Assembly: GCA_905234665.1 (NCBI GenBank)
Contig: CAJOIV010000017.1
Coordinates: 1 to 59,881, forward strand
Length of the DNA stretch: 59,881 bases
Reading direction: 5' to 3'
DNA from: an uncultured Bacteroidales bacterium
GTDB taxonomy: Bacteria; Bacteroidota; Bacteroidia; Bacteroidales; P3
A program made the translations under genes and the position numbers. Below are positions 26,682-34,008 of the stretch, piece after piece. The notes below the pieces were generated by a model that ran no database searches, was not told where the DNA came from, and saw only the letters and a list, made by a program, of their open reading frames with translations. Numbering within the stretch: position 1 is the first letter of the stretch; each line of letters opens with the position of its first letter.

Positions 26682-27240
26682 TAATCACATGATAAAGGGG
26701 AGTGCACTCTTTTTTTTCATCGGATTGTGTTTTACCCCTGCAAAATCACAGAACAAAGATAGTGTTCAGTTTTGGTATTTTAAGCAATATCCGTATAACG
26801 AAGTATTGGATTATCTGGGTGATCCCGATACTATTCTATTTTGCCATTATCCGTTGCGACGTTACGAGGAAATAAATGCTCCAATTGCGATAAACCTGTA
26901 TGTGTACAAGAAAAATGGAGAATGGTGGGCAACATCTTTGATATCGTTCAGGGATCGAAAATATCGTCAATACTGGAGATTGACAAAACCAATGTGGGTA
27001 CAAACGGATTTGACGGAAAAATTGAATGAGGTTGCTACTGAAGTAAATAACATTGATTATTCCGAGGATTATACAACAATCCATTCGTCTGTGTATATAA
27101 GAAGCAGCTCTGTGGTTACAAAATGGTTGATAGGCAATATTCGTGATTTATTCTATGACGAACCGGCATTCTCATATCTTTTCACAGTTGCTCTGTTAGA
27201 GTCCTACAATATTGAAATTGTTAAAACCTATCGTGAATAG
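26671..27240 (+). CDS. Putative exported immunity protein for toxin C
   Basis: 189 residues. The N-terminus MNINNHMIKGSALFFFIGLC with cleavage near AKS looks like a signal peptide; an ATG at 26689 is an alternative start. No known domain. It overlaps the 3' end of the toxin gene by 11 bases. Strongly A+T-rich. An immunity role is inferred from position and export signal, which would fit a toxin acting in the periplasm or envelope. Confidence 0.58.
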   Translation: MNINNHMIKGSALFFFIGLCFTPAKSQNKDSVQFWYFKQYPYNEVLDYLGDPDTILFCHYPLRRYEEINAPIAINLYVYKKNGEWWATSLISFRDRKYRQYWRLTKPMWVQTDLTEKLNEVATEVNNIDYSEDYTTIHSSVYIRSSSVVTKWLIGNIRDLFYDEPAFSYLFTVALLESYNIEIVKTYRE

Positions 27241-27338
27241 TCATCACTGGAGGAATGAATGTTCTGAACTATTGAATATGACAAGACCCTGCTCGGGCAA
27301 GTTCTCTGCGCCCCTCCAAACGGAAAGACAATAAATAA

Positions 27339-28292
27339 TTGAAACAACTAGCACATAAAACCGCCCTATCAAACCGCACTCTAACCGTGCGTTCTCACCC
27401 CGCATCTTTCACCGGGAAAGGCCCCCGCAAGGGGTGGCGAACACCGCTGAATAGAATCAAATATAGTGAGCAACGCGACGAAGAAACGGGGTACAGCTAC
27501 TTCGGGGCGAGGTATATGGATCATGAACTGATGACGATGTGGCTGTCGGTTGATCCGATGGCGGACAAGTATCCGGGCATTAGCCCGTATGCTTACTGCG
27601 CATGGAATCCTGTGAAACTGATGGATCCTGATGGGAGAGAGTTTGGTGATTATTATGACACTCAAGGAAATTACCTTGGATGGGACGGAAAAGTAGATAT
27701 AAATGTTTATATTGTGAAGGATCATAAAAGTATCAATAGAATCAGTTCAAACACTAGAAAAGGAAAAGTAACATCGAGTTCTGATGTTAATATTGCAGTA
27801 AGTACCGACTATGCTGTCTTGCGAAAAACAGTTGAGGTGTTAGATATGGCACTTGAACAAAATGGACAAAAAGAATTTGGTGTTTCAATGAAAGGGATTA
27901 TGTATAGTTCTATACAAGAAGGGACCTTTGGTGGCTGCAAAATTTTTCCGGTCGATGATGATTTTTTCGGTAATTGGACTTCAATTCATTCTCATCCTGA
28001 TGCCGATGACAAATATGGGCATTGGATAACAAATCCTTCTCAAGTTGATATTGATGAAACATTCTGCAACTATGATTTGAATATTATAGTAGGGCAATTT
28101 GAAAGAAGAGACATGCGCCGAGAAATACAAAATGCAAAGTATGATATTCAGTATGGTGCAGCATTCTATGGAAGGCCATCCGTCGGAACGCCAAAGGAAG
28201 AGGTCAAACCAAATGTTGTGATTCTGGAAAAAGCATTACGGAAAATGGCTCACGGACAAGCTTCAGCAATCTGTAATCGCATGAAAATATAA
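27339..28292 (+). CDS. Orphan Rhs tip with JAMM-like toxin (toxin D)
   Basis: 317 residues if started at TTG 27339; no ATG exists before the core. The Rhs core is interrupted: FTGK is followed by GPRKGWRTPLNRIKYSEQ and then RDEETGYSYFGARYM, an insert shared with the tip at 28953-29339. The core ends NPVKLMDPDG. The toxin part has KEFGVSMKG (upstream Glu) and IHSHPDADD...NPSQVDID, giving H217-x-H219-P...S234-x-x-D237. This matches the JAB1/MPN+ (JAMM) metal-binding pattern apart from a longer spacing before Ser. JAMM domains cut isopeptide or peptide bonds; as a toxin tip its target is unknown. The immunity candidate follows after 5 bases. Confidence 0.7.
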   Translation: MKQLAHKTALSNRTLTVRSHPASFTGKGPRKGWRTPLNRIKYSEQRDEETGYSYFGARYMDHELMTMWLSVDPMADKYPGISPYAYCAWNPVKLMDPDGREFGDYYDTQGNYLGWDGKVDINVYIVKDHKSINRISSNTRKGKVTSSSDVNIAVSTDYAVLRKTVEVLDMALEQNGQKEFGVSMKGIMYSSIQEGTFGGCKIFPVDDDFFGNWTSIHSHPDADDKYGHWITNPSQVDIDETFCNYDLNIIVGQFERRDMRREIQNAKYDIQYGAAFYGRPSVGTPKEEVKPNVVILEKALRKMAHGQASAICNRMKI

Positions 28293-28297
28293 AAATT

Positions 28298-28888
28298 ATG
28301 AAGAAGATAGGCATTTGTATTTGGTTTATTATCTTGGTCGCATATACGTCTTTTGGACAGGATTATGATAAGATTCTTCATGATTGTTATTGTGAGGGAT
28401 CAGCCAAGAGAATACTATTCCCGGTATTTGTAAATGGACGTCTTCCTGGGAAATCCCTCGGTTACATCCGGCATTCAAATAATTACAAGAGCGATACTGT
28501 ATGGTTTGTATTTACAGGATTAACACTATCAATGCCAGAAAGCAGATATCGAAAACTGTTGCACATCGATAGCATCGCTATGGAAAATGAAGATACCAAC
28601 AGATTCTTTGAAATAAGTCTTTGTCTGAAAAAATATTTGGACTACTCAGACAACGACACGATATGGGTTCATGCAGAAATATCCACCGAATGGATTCGAC
28701 ATGCAAATCCTTCTTACATTAGGATTGCAACAATAAAGAAAAAATATTATCTTTTTTCCATTGAATATGAAGGAAGAGAATATTGGATATATAAGGATAA
28801 AAAAAATAAAAAGTTGATGAAAAAAGTCAAAAAAAAGTTCTGGAAATTATATCATTCCAATGATGGAATGACAGGAACTCTTTGGTAA
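28298..28888 (+). CDS. Putative exported immunity protein for toxin D
   Basis: 196 residues with a signal peptide (MKKIGICIWFIILVAYTSFG) and a very lysine-rich C-terminus (KDKKNKKLMKKVKKKFWK). No recognised domain. The start is five bases after the toxin stop, on the same strand, so the pair is probably co-translated. A+T-rich. The immunity role is inferred from context. Confidence 0.58.
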   Translation: MKKIGICIWFIILVAYTSFGQDYDKILHDCYCEGSAKRILFPVFVNGRLPGKSLGYIRHSNNYKSDTVWFVFTGLTLSMPESRYRKLLHIDSIAMENEDTNRFFEISLCLKKYLDYSDNDTIWVHAEISTEWIRHANPSYIRIATIKKKYYLFSIEYEGREYWIYKDKKNKKLMKKVKKKFWKLYHSNDGMTGTLW

Positions 28889-28952
28889 AAAAAACTTTGC
28901 TCGATGATAAAGCAATTGATAGTTGAAATATTCCGCACATAATACTGATAAG

Positions 28953-29339
28953 ATGACCCGTACGTTTCCCGTGCATTTTCCCCCTTTTCCTTTCACCTGC
29001 AAAGACCCCCGCAAGGGGTGGCGAACACCTATGAATAAAATCAAATACAGTGAGCAACGCGACGAGGAAACGGGGTATGGGTATTTCGGAGCGAGGTACA
29101 TGGACTACGAGCTGATGACCATGTGGCTGAGCGTCGACCCGATGGCGGATAAGTACCCGGGCATTGGCCCTTATGCATATTGTGCATCGAATCCGGTGAA
29201 GTTGGTGGATCCGGATGAAATGTACAACGAGGCAATTGAAAAACATGGACAGGGAAGCCCTGCATCAAGTAAAAGACCTGAGGTGGCTCAAACGACACAC
29301 CGGCGGGAAAAAAGCAACCCCACCGGATCCCGCCGTTAA
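28953..29339 (+). pseudogene. Truncated orphan Rhs tip without toxin
   Basis: 128 residues from the ATG at 28953; a TTG at 28923 is also possible. It carries the same interrupted core as toxin D (FTCKDPRKGWRTPMNKIKYS, EQRDEETGYGYFGARYM, SVDPMADKYPGIGPYAY, NPVKLVDPDE), but after DPDE only about 43 residues remain and no toxin motif or immunity gene follows. It is the last cassette of the island; the dnaB promoter begins about 50 bases later. Most likely a decayed or recombination-trimmed cassette. Confidence 0.7.
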
Positions 29340-29387
29340 AAAAAAGAGAATTTCGCCCGCACCTGCGCACATGTCGGGATTTTTGCG

Positions 29388-29395
29388 TATCTTTG
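29388..29395 (+). promoter_or_regulatory. -7 element of the dnaB promoter
   Basis: TATCTTTG matches TAnnTTTG. Transcription would begin near 29400, which makes the ATG at 29400 an unlikely start and supports 29442. Confidence 0.6.
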
Positions 29396-29441
29396 CGGCA
29401 TGGAACTAGCGCCACAAAAAACTACAAGACGCAAAGACAGA

Positions 29442-30992
29442 ATGTCTTATGCGCAGGCTTTCGATATGAATGGGGGTAATAAGCCTCCTCAGGCCCCCGA
29501 TTTGGAGGAGGCCGTGCTCGGCGCGCTGATGCTCGACGCCAACGCCCTGAACACTGTCATCGACATCCTCCACGAGGAATACTTCTACAAGCCCGAACAC
29601 CAGACCATCTTCCGGGCCATACACAAACTCTTCGAACTCAACCAGCCCGTGGACATGCTGACGGTCACCAACCAGCTGCGCCAGACGGGCGAGCTGGAGG
29701 CCGCGGGCGGCGCGTTCCACATCTCGGAACTGACCAACCACATCGTCAGCTCGGCACATATTGAGTACTACTCGCGCGTGCTGAGCGAGAAGTACATCCT
29801 CCGGGAACTCATCCGCGTGTCGACAGAGACCATCACACAGTCGTATGACGAGACGACGGATGTGATAGACCTCCTCGACAAGACCGAGGAGCACCTGATG
29901 GACATCAACGACAAGAACTTCCGCACCGACTTCAAGGACGTGGGGACGTTGGTGAAGGCGGCGTCGAAACAGGTGAAGGAGGCGTCGGAGAAGCCCGACG
30001 GCATGGCGGGCCTGCCTTCGGGGTTCGTGGCCCTCGACCGCATGACGGCGGGATTCCACCCCGGCACGCTCATCATCCTGGCTGCCCGCCCGGCGATGGG
30101 CAAGACGGCCTTCGCCCTCTCGATGGCCCGCAATATGGCCGTGGACCAGGGGAAGCCGGTGGCCTTCTTCTCGTTGGAGATGACGGGCGTGGAGCTGGCC
30201 ATGCGTCTCATCTCGGGTGAGGCCCAGATTCCCGGCGACAAGCTGAAGAAGGGCGAGCTGGAGGAGTATGAGCGCGTGCAGCTGGAGAAGCGCACCGAGT
30301 CGCTCCTGAGCGCGCCGATATTCATCGACGACACGCCGCAGCTGACCATCTACGAGCTGCGCGCCAAATGCCGCCGCCTCAAGCAGCGGCACGACATACA
30401 GATGGTGTTCATCGACTACCTGCAGCTGATGAGCGCGGGGTCGGAGAACAACCGCAACGGCAACCGCGAGCAGGAAATCAGCTCCATCAGCCGTCAGCTG
30501 AAGGCCCTCTCGAAGGAGCTGAACATTCCGGTGCTGGCCATGTCGCAGCTGAGCCGCGCCGTGGAGACCCGCGGCGGCACCAAGAAGCCCATGCTCAGCG
30601 ACCTCCGCGAGTCGGGCGCCATCGAGCAGGACGCCGACATCGTGATGTTCATCTACCGTCCCGAATACTACGGCATCCCCGACGACGAGAAGGGCTCGAC
30701 GGCAGGCATGGCCGACATCCTGCTGGCCAAGCACCGCAGCGGCGGCACCGGCGAGGTGCGCCTCCGCTTCATCGGCAAGTATGCCCGATTCGAGAACGCC
30801 GACACCTTCTCGTCGGCCGAGCGCTCCTCGGCAGCCAACGCCATGATGCCCCAGAACACAGGCTTCGACCGGCGAACCGCCGGTGGTGATTTATCCGCGC
30901 CCGCTGCCATGATTGTCGACTCGCGCATGAACATCCAGGACGACCAGAACCCCATGCCTCCCATGAACCCCGACGACGAGCCGCCGTTCTGA
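29442..30992 (+). CDS. dnaB: Replicative DNA helicase DnaB
   Basis: 516 residues from the ATG at 29442. The N-terminal domain starts PPQAPDLEEAVLGALMLDA. The RecA-like domain has Walker A AARPAMGKTAF (about 214-224), MVFIDYLQLM (Walker B) and the arginine-finger region SDLRESGAIEQDADIVMF, followed by LAKHRSGGTGEV. DnaB is the hexameric helicase that unwinds the replication fork. An upstream ATG at 29400 is in frame, but transcription probably starts there, so 29442 is preferred. Its stop codon merges with the first heptad of a repeat copy (TGAATTGAG). It forms the right boundary of the Rhs island. Confidence 0.95.
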   Translation: MSYAQAFDMNGGNKPPQAPDLEEAVLGALMLDANALNTVIDILHEEYFYKPEHQTIFRAIHKLFELNQPVDMLTVTNQLRQTGELEAAGGAFHISELTNHIVSSAHIEYYSRVLSEKYILRELIRVSTETITQSYDETTDVIDLLDKTEEHLMDINDKNFRTDFKDVGTLVKAASKQVKEASEKPDGMAGLPSGFVALDRMTAGFHPGTLIILAARPAMGKTAFALSMARNMAVDQGKPVAFFSLEMTGVELAMRLISGEAQIPGDKLKKGELEEYERVQLEKRTESLLSAPIFIDDTPQLTIYELRAKCRRLKQRHDIQMVFIDYLQLMSAGSENNRNGNREQEISSISRQLKALSKELNIPVLAMSQLSRAVETRGGTKKPMLSDLRESGAIEQDADIVMFIYRPEYYGIPDDEKGSTAGMADILLAKHRSGGTGEVRLRFIGKYARFENADTFSSAERSSAANAMMPQNTGFDRRTAGGDLSAPAAMIVDSRMNIQDDQNPMPPMNPDDEPPF

Positions 30993-31038
30993 ATTGAGAA
31001 TTGAGAATTGAGAATTGAAAATTGAAAATTGAAAATTA
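30991..31038. repeat. Heptad repeat between dnaB and the DHS-like gene
   Basis: Tandem AATTGAG then AATTGAA units start within the dnaB stop codon and run towards the next gene. Confidence 0.88.
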
Positions 31039-31053
31039 AAAACATATCAACAG

Positions 31054-32112
31054 ATGGAAAACTTAGACAACATCACCAAGAAAGACCTCCTGAAGGAGAC
31101 TATCCAACACATTGACATCAAGCAGTACGACTCGACCGAACTCATCGACGCCATGCGCCGCATGTCGTTCACCAGCCGCGACACCGCCCGCGCCGCCGAC
31201 ATCCTGACAATGATGTGCCGCGAGAAGGACTGCACCAATATCCTCACCATCGCCGGCTCGACCAGCGCGGCGGGCTGCATGCAGGTGTATGTCGACATGG
31301 TGCGCAACAAGATGATTGACGCCGTGGTCTCGACGGGCGCCAGCATCATCGACATGGACCTCTTCGAGGCTCTCGGATACAAGCACTATGTGGGCACCAA
31401 GGAGAACGTCATCCCCGACACCAAGCTCCGCGAGCTCTACATCGACCGCATCTACGACACCTTCATCGACGAGGAGGAGCTGCAGGCCTGCGACCAGGCC
31501 ACCTGCGACGTGGCCGACCTCCTGGAGCCGCGCCCCTACAGCAGCCGCGAGTTCCTCTACAACGTCGGCAAGTGGCTGGCCGAGGGTCATGGCGTGAAGA
31601 AGGACAGCCTTATCCAGACCTGCTACGAGTGCGGCGTGCCTATCTTCTGCCCCGCCTTCAGCGACAGCAGCGCGGGCTTCGGCATCGGCAAGCACCAGTG
31701 GCTGCGCAAGAAAGCCGGCAAGCCCTACGTGAGCATCGACTCCGTGGCCGACTTCCTGGAGCTGACCGAGATCAAGATGAACTGCCCCGAGAGCGGCCTC
31801 TTCATGGTCGGCGGCGGCACCCCCAAGAACTTCGCCCAGGACACCGTGGTCTGCGCCGAGATCCTCGGCAAGGAGGTGCCCATGCACAAGTACGCCATCC
31901 AGATCACCGTGGCCGACGTGCGCGACGGTGCCTGTTCGTCGAGCACCCTCCTCGAGGCCGGCAGCTGGGGCAAGGTGAGCGAGGAGCTGCAACAGATGGT
32001 CTACGCCGAAGGCACCACCGTCATCCCCGCCATCGTGAGCTACGCCTACCACAACGGCTGCTGGAAAGACCGCGAGTACAAGAACTGGCAGAAACTCTTC
32101 CAGAAGAATTAG
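31054..32112 (+). CDS. Deoxyhypusine synthase-like protein
   Basis: 352 residues, the size of eukaryotic and archaeal deoxyhypusine synthase. Matches include the NAD-side segment TIAGSTSAAGCM, VVSTGASIIDMDLFEALGY, and the catalytic-lysine box EAGSWGKVSEE (Lys307, the counterpart of the lysine that carries the butylamine group). Bacteria lack eIF5A, so bacterial homologues are thought to act on polyamines (homospermidine-type synthases) or on unknown acceptors. The substrate is open here. The stop codon is supplied by the heptad repeat (AAG AAT TAG). The desulfidase-like gene follows after 19 bases. Confidence 0.82.
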   Translation: MENLDNITKKDLLKETIQHIDIKQYDSTELIDAMRRMSFTSRDTARAADILTMMCREKDCTNILTIAGSTSAAGCMQVYVDMVRNKMIDAVVSTGASIIDMDLFEALGYKHYVGTKENVIPDTKLRELYIDRIYDTFIDEEELQACDQATCDVADLLEPRPYSSREFLYNVGKWLAEGHGVKKDSLIQTCYECGVPIFCPAFSDSSAGFGIGKHQWLRKKAGKPYVSIDSVADFLELTEIKMNCPESGLFMVGGGTPKNFAQDTVVCAEILGKEVPMHKYAIQITVADVRDGACSSSTLLEAGSWGKVSEELQQMVYAEGTTVIPAIVSYAYHNGCWKDREYKNWQKLFQKN

Positions 32113-32131
32113 GAATTAGAAATTAGGAATT
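32106..32131. repeat. Heptad repeat forming the DHS-like stop and the spacer
   Basis: GAATTAG/AAATTAG units; the first provides the stop codon TAG, and the last ends just before the next ATG. Confidence 0.85.
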
Positions 32132-33466
32132 ATGGACGAACAACTTCGTCAGCAGTACAAGTCACTGCTCCAGCGCGAGGTGGTGCTGGCCACCGGCTGC
32201 ACAGAGCCTGGGGCAGTGGCCCTTTGCGTCGCCAAGGCCCGATGTATCCTTGATGCGGAGCCGGAGCGCATCGAGCTGCACCTCAGCAAGAATGTCTTCA
32301 AGAACGCCATGGGTGTCGGCATCCCCGGCACGGGCATGATTGGCCTGCCCATCGCCGTGGCCATCGCCGTCACGGCGGGCGACCCCAAGCGCGGCCTGGA
32401 GATCCTCACGGTGGCGCCGGAACAGGTGGAGACGGCCAAGCGCTGGCTCGCCAACCACGCCGACAGCATCCATATCGACGTGACCAGCGAGGGCGACAAA
32501 CTCTACATCGAGTGCCATTGCCACAGAGGCACTGACGAAGCTGTAGCCATCATCTCGCACAAGCACACCAACTTCGTCCATCTCTCCCTCAACGGGAAAT
32601 TGAAAAATGAGGAATTAGGAATGAGGAATGAGGAATTAGGCAATAATTCTCAAATAATGTCAGCCGGACACCGGCCAACTCTCAATCCTCAATCCCCGAC
32701 ACCTCTCTCGGCCAGACTCGTCTACGAGTATGCCACCACGGCGCCCATCGAGGAACTCGAATTCATCCTCGAAACCGTCAAATACAACGATGCTGCCGCC
32801 ACTGAGGGACTCAAAGGCTATGGCCTCCAGACGGGCAAAATCCTCATGGAGAACGCCCAGGGCGACATCGTCCACACCGTCGTGGCCCGCACCGTGGCCG
32901 CCAGCGACGCCCGCATGGACGGCTGCACACTGCCCGTCTACAGCAACAGCGGCTCGGGCAACCAGGGCATCGCCTGCACCCTGCCGGTCTACAACTACGG
33001 CAAGGCCAAAGGCAGCACCGACGAGCAAATCACCCGCGCACTGGTGCTCAACCACCTGATGTCCATCTACATCAAGCAGGGCATCGGCCGCCTCAGCGCC
33101 CTCTGCGGCATCGTCAACGCCAGTATCGGCGTGGCCTGCGGCATCGTCTATCTGCATGAGTCGGAGATGGGGACGGGGAAAGGCTTCGAACACATGTGCT
33201 TCGCCATCAAGAACATGATCAACACCCTCGCCGGCATGGTCTGCGACGGCGCCAAACCCAGCTGCGCCCTCAAGATGAGCACCGGCATCTACAGCGCCTT
33301 CACCTGTGCTGAACTGGCCTATCACGGCCGCGTCGTCGACGCCACCGACGGCCTCAGCGAGACGGACGTCGACTGCTCCATCCGCAACCTCGGCCGTCTC
33401 GGTTTCCAGGGCATGAACGACGCCGACGACACCATCCTCGACATCATGACCCACAAAGGGTTATAG
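32132..33466 (+). CDS. L-cysteine desulfidase / serine dehydratase alpha family (CyuA/YhaM-like), with a repeat-encoded insert
   Basis: 444 residues. The N-terminal motif ATGCTEPGAVALCVAKA (Cys23) and the C-terminal segments YSNSGSGNQGIACTLPV, NASIGVACGIVY and VCDGAKPSCALKMSTG are those of the UPF0597 family, iron-sulfur enzymes that degrade L-cysteine to pyruvate, sulfide and ammonia. Between the two halves (about residues 157-191) lies a foreign-looking stretch, KNEELGMRNEELGNN and then MSAGHRPTLNPQSP. It is encoded by the dispersed repeat and its core and keeps the frame. The stop codon TAG also comes from a second repeat copy (GGTTATAGG). The enzyme probably tolerates the insert as a surface loop, but activity is unproven. 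Confidence 0.85.
   Translation: MDEQLRQQYKSLLQREVVLATGCTEPGAVALCVAKARCILDAEPERIELHLSKNVFKNAMGVGIPGTGMIGLPIAVAIAVTAGDPKRGLEILTVAPEQVETAKRWLANHADSIHIDVTSEGDKLYIECHCHRGTDEAVAIISHKHTNFVHLSLNGKLKNEELGMRNEELGNNSQIMSAGHRPTLNPQSPTPLSARLVYEYATTAPIEELEFILETVKYNDAAATEGLKGYGLQTGKILMENAQGDIVHTVVARTVAASDARMDGCTLPVYSNSGSGNQGIACTLPVYNYGKAKGSTDEQITRALVLNHLMSIYIKQGIGRLSALCGIVNASIGVACGIVYLHESEMGTGKGFEHMCFAIKNMINTLAGMVCDGAKPSCALKMSTGIYSAFTCAELAYHGRVVDATDGLSETDVDCSIRNLGRLGFQGMNDADDTILDIMTHKGL
32596..32700. repeat. In-frame copy of the dispersed repeat inside the CyuA-like gene
   Basis: Left arm GAATTAG/GAATGAG heptads, core CAGCCGGACACCGGCC, right arm heptads of CAATCCT type. It is a complete arm-core-arm copy within coding sequence. 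Confidence 0.85.
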
Positions 33467-33537
33467 GTGATTGGTTATAGGTTATTGAAATGACCGCGCC
33501 GGCTTTCTATAACCCATAGCCTATAACCAATAACCTT
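33459..33537. repeat. Foldback repeat: inverted heptad arms around GACCGCGCCGG
   Basis: Left arm GGTTATA, GGTGATT, GGTTATA, GGTTATT; right arm TATAACC, CATAGCC, TATAACC, AATAACC. The arms are inverted around a core at 33492-33502. This is the clearest copy of the family's layout. The left arm supplies the upstream gene's stop codon. Confidence 0.9.
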
Positions 33538-33589
33538 TCTATGTTGATAACTTTCGGGAGACAAGTGCTTCCACCTCGAAAATAATTGA

Positions 33590-33597
33590 TAATTTTG
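33590..33597 (+). promoter_or_regulatory. -7 element for the DUF3276 gene
   Basis: TAATTTTG matches TAnnTTTG, 51 bases before the ATG at 33648. Confidence 0.5.
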
Positions 33598-33647
33598 CAC
33601 CTTGAAACACAGTGTACGGGTAAACAACAAAAACAACGTATATATAT

Positions 33648-33998
33648 ATGGAAAATAGAAAAGAAGAGCTGTATTCACAGGTTATCCCCGCTGGCAAGCG
33701 CCGTTACTTTTTTGATGTGAAAGAGACCCGCGGAGGCGACAAATTCGTCACCATCACCGAAAGCCGCAAGATTTTCGACAACAATACGGGCGAATTCTAC
33801 TACGACAAGAACAAGCTGTTCCTCTATAAAGAAGATTTCGAGAAGTTCCAGAAAGGCCTCGCCAACGCCCTCTCGTTCATCGAGACCGGCATAGAGCCCG
33901 AGCCTGTCGTTGTCGAGAACGACGGCTATGGTTTCGGTGGCGACGAAGGCGGCAGCGCCAAGGCCGACCTTATGAACGACATAGACTTCAAATATTAA
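33648..33998 (+). CDS. DUF3276 (PurA-like) nucleic-acid-binding protein
   Basis: 116 residues. The body reads FDVKETRGGDKFVTITESRK, LYKEDFEKFQKGL and a C-terminal tail with NDIDFKY, the standard form of the Bacteroidota/spirochaete Pur-alpha-like family (DUF3276). Members fold as a PUR domain and bind single-stranded DNA or RNA; their cellular role is not settled. The gene has its own promoter and lies 10 bases before parA, so it probably shares the parAB transcript. Confidence 0.85.
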   Translation: MENRKEELYSQVIPAGKRRYFFDVKETRGGDKFVTITESRKIFDNNTGEFYYDKNKLFLYKEDFEKFQKGLANALSFIETGIEPEPVVVENDGYGFGGDEGGSAKADLMNDIDFKY

Positions 33999-34008
33999 AC
34001 CCTCGGCC

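Noticed and set aside
29307..29345. Terminator after the last Rhs cassette
   Set aside because: GGCGGG and CCCGCC could pair, but the following run on the plus strand is A rather than T, and the pairing spans a long loop.
33459..33537. Rho-independent terminator only
   Set aside because: The inverted arms could end transcription, but the period-7 structure, core and many copies, including ones inside genes, go beyond a terminator.
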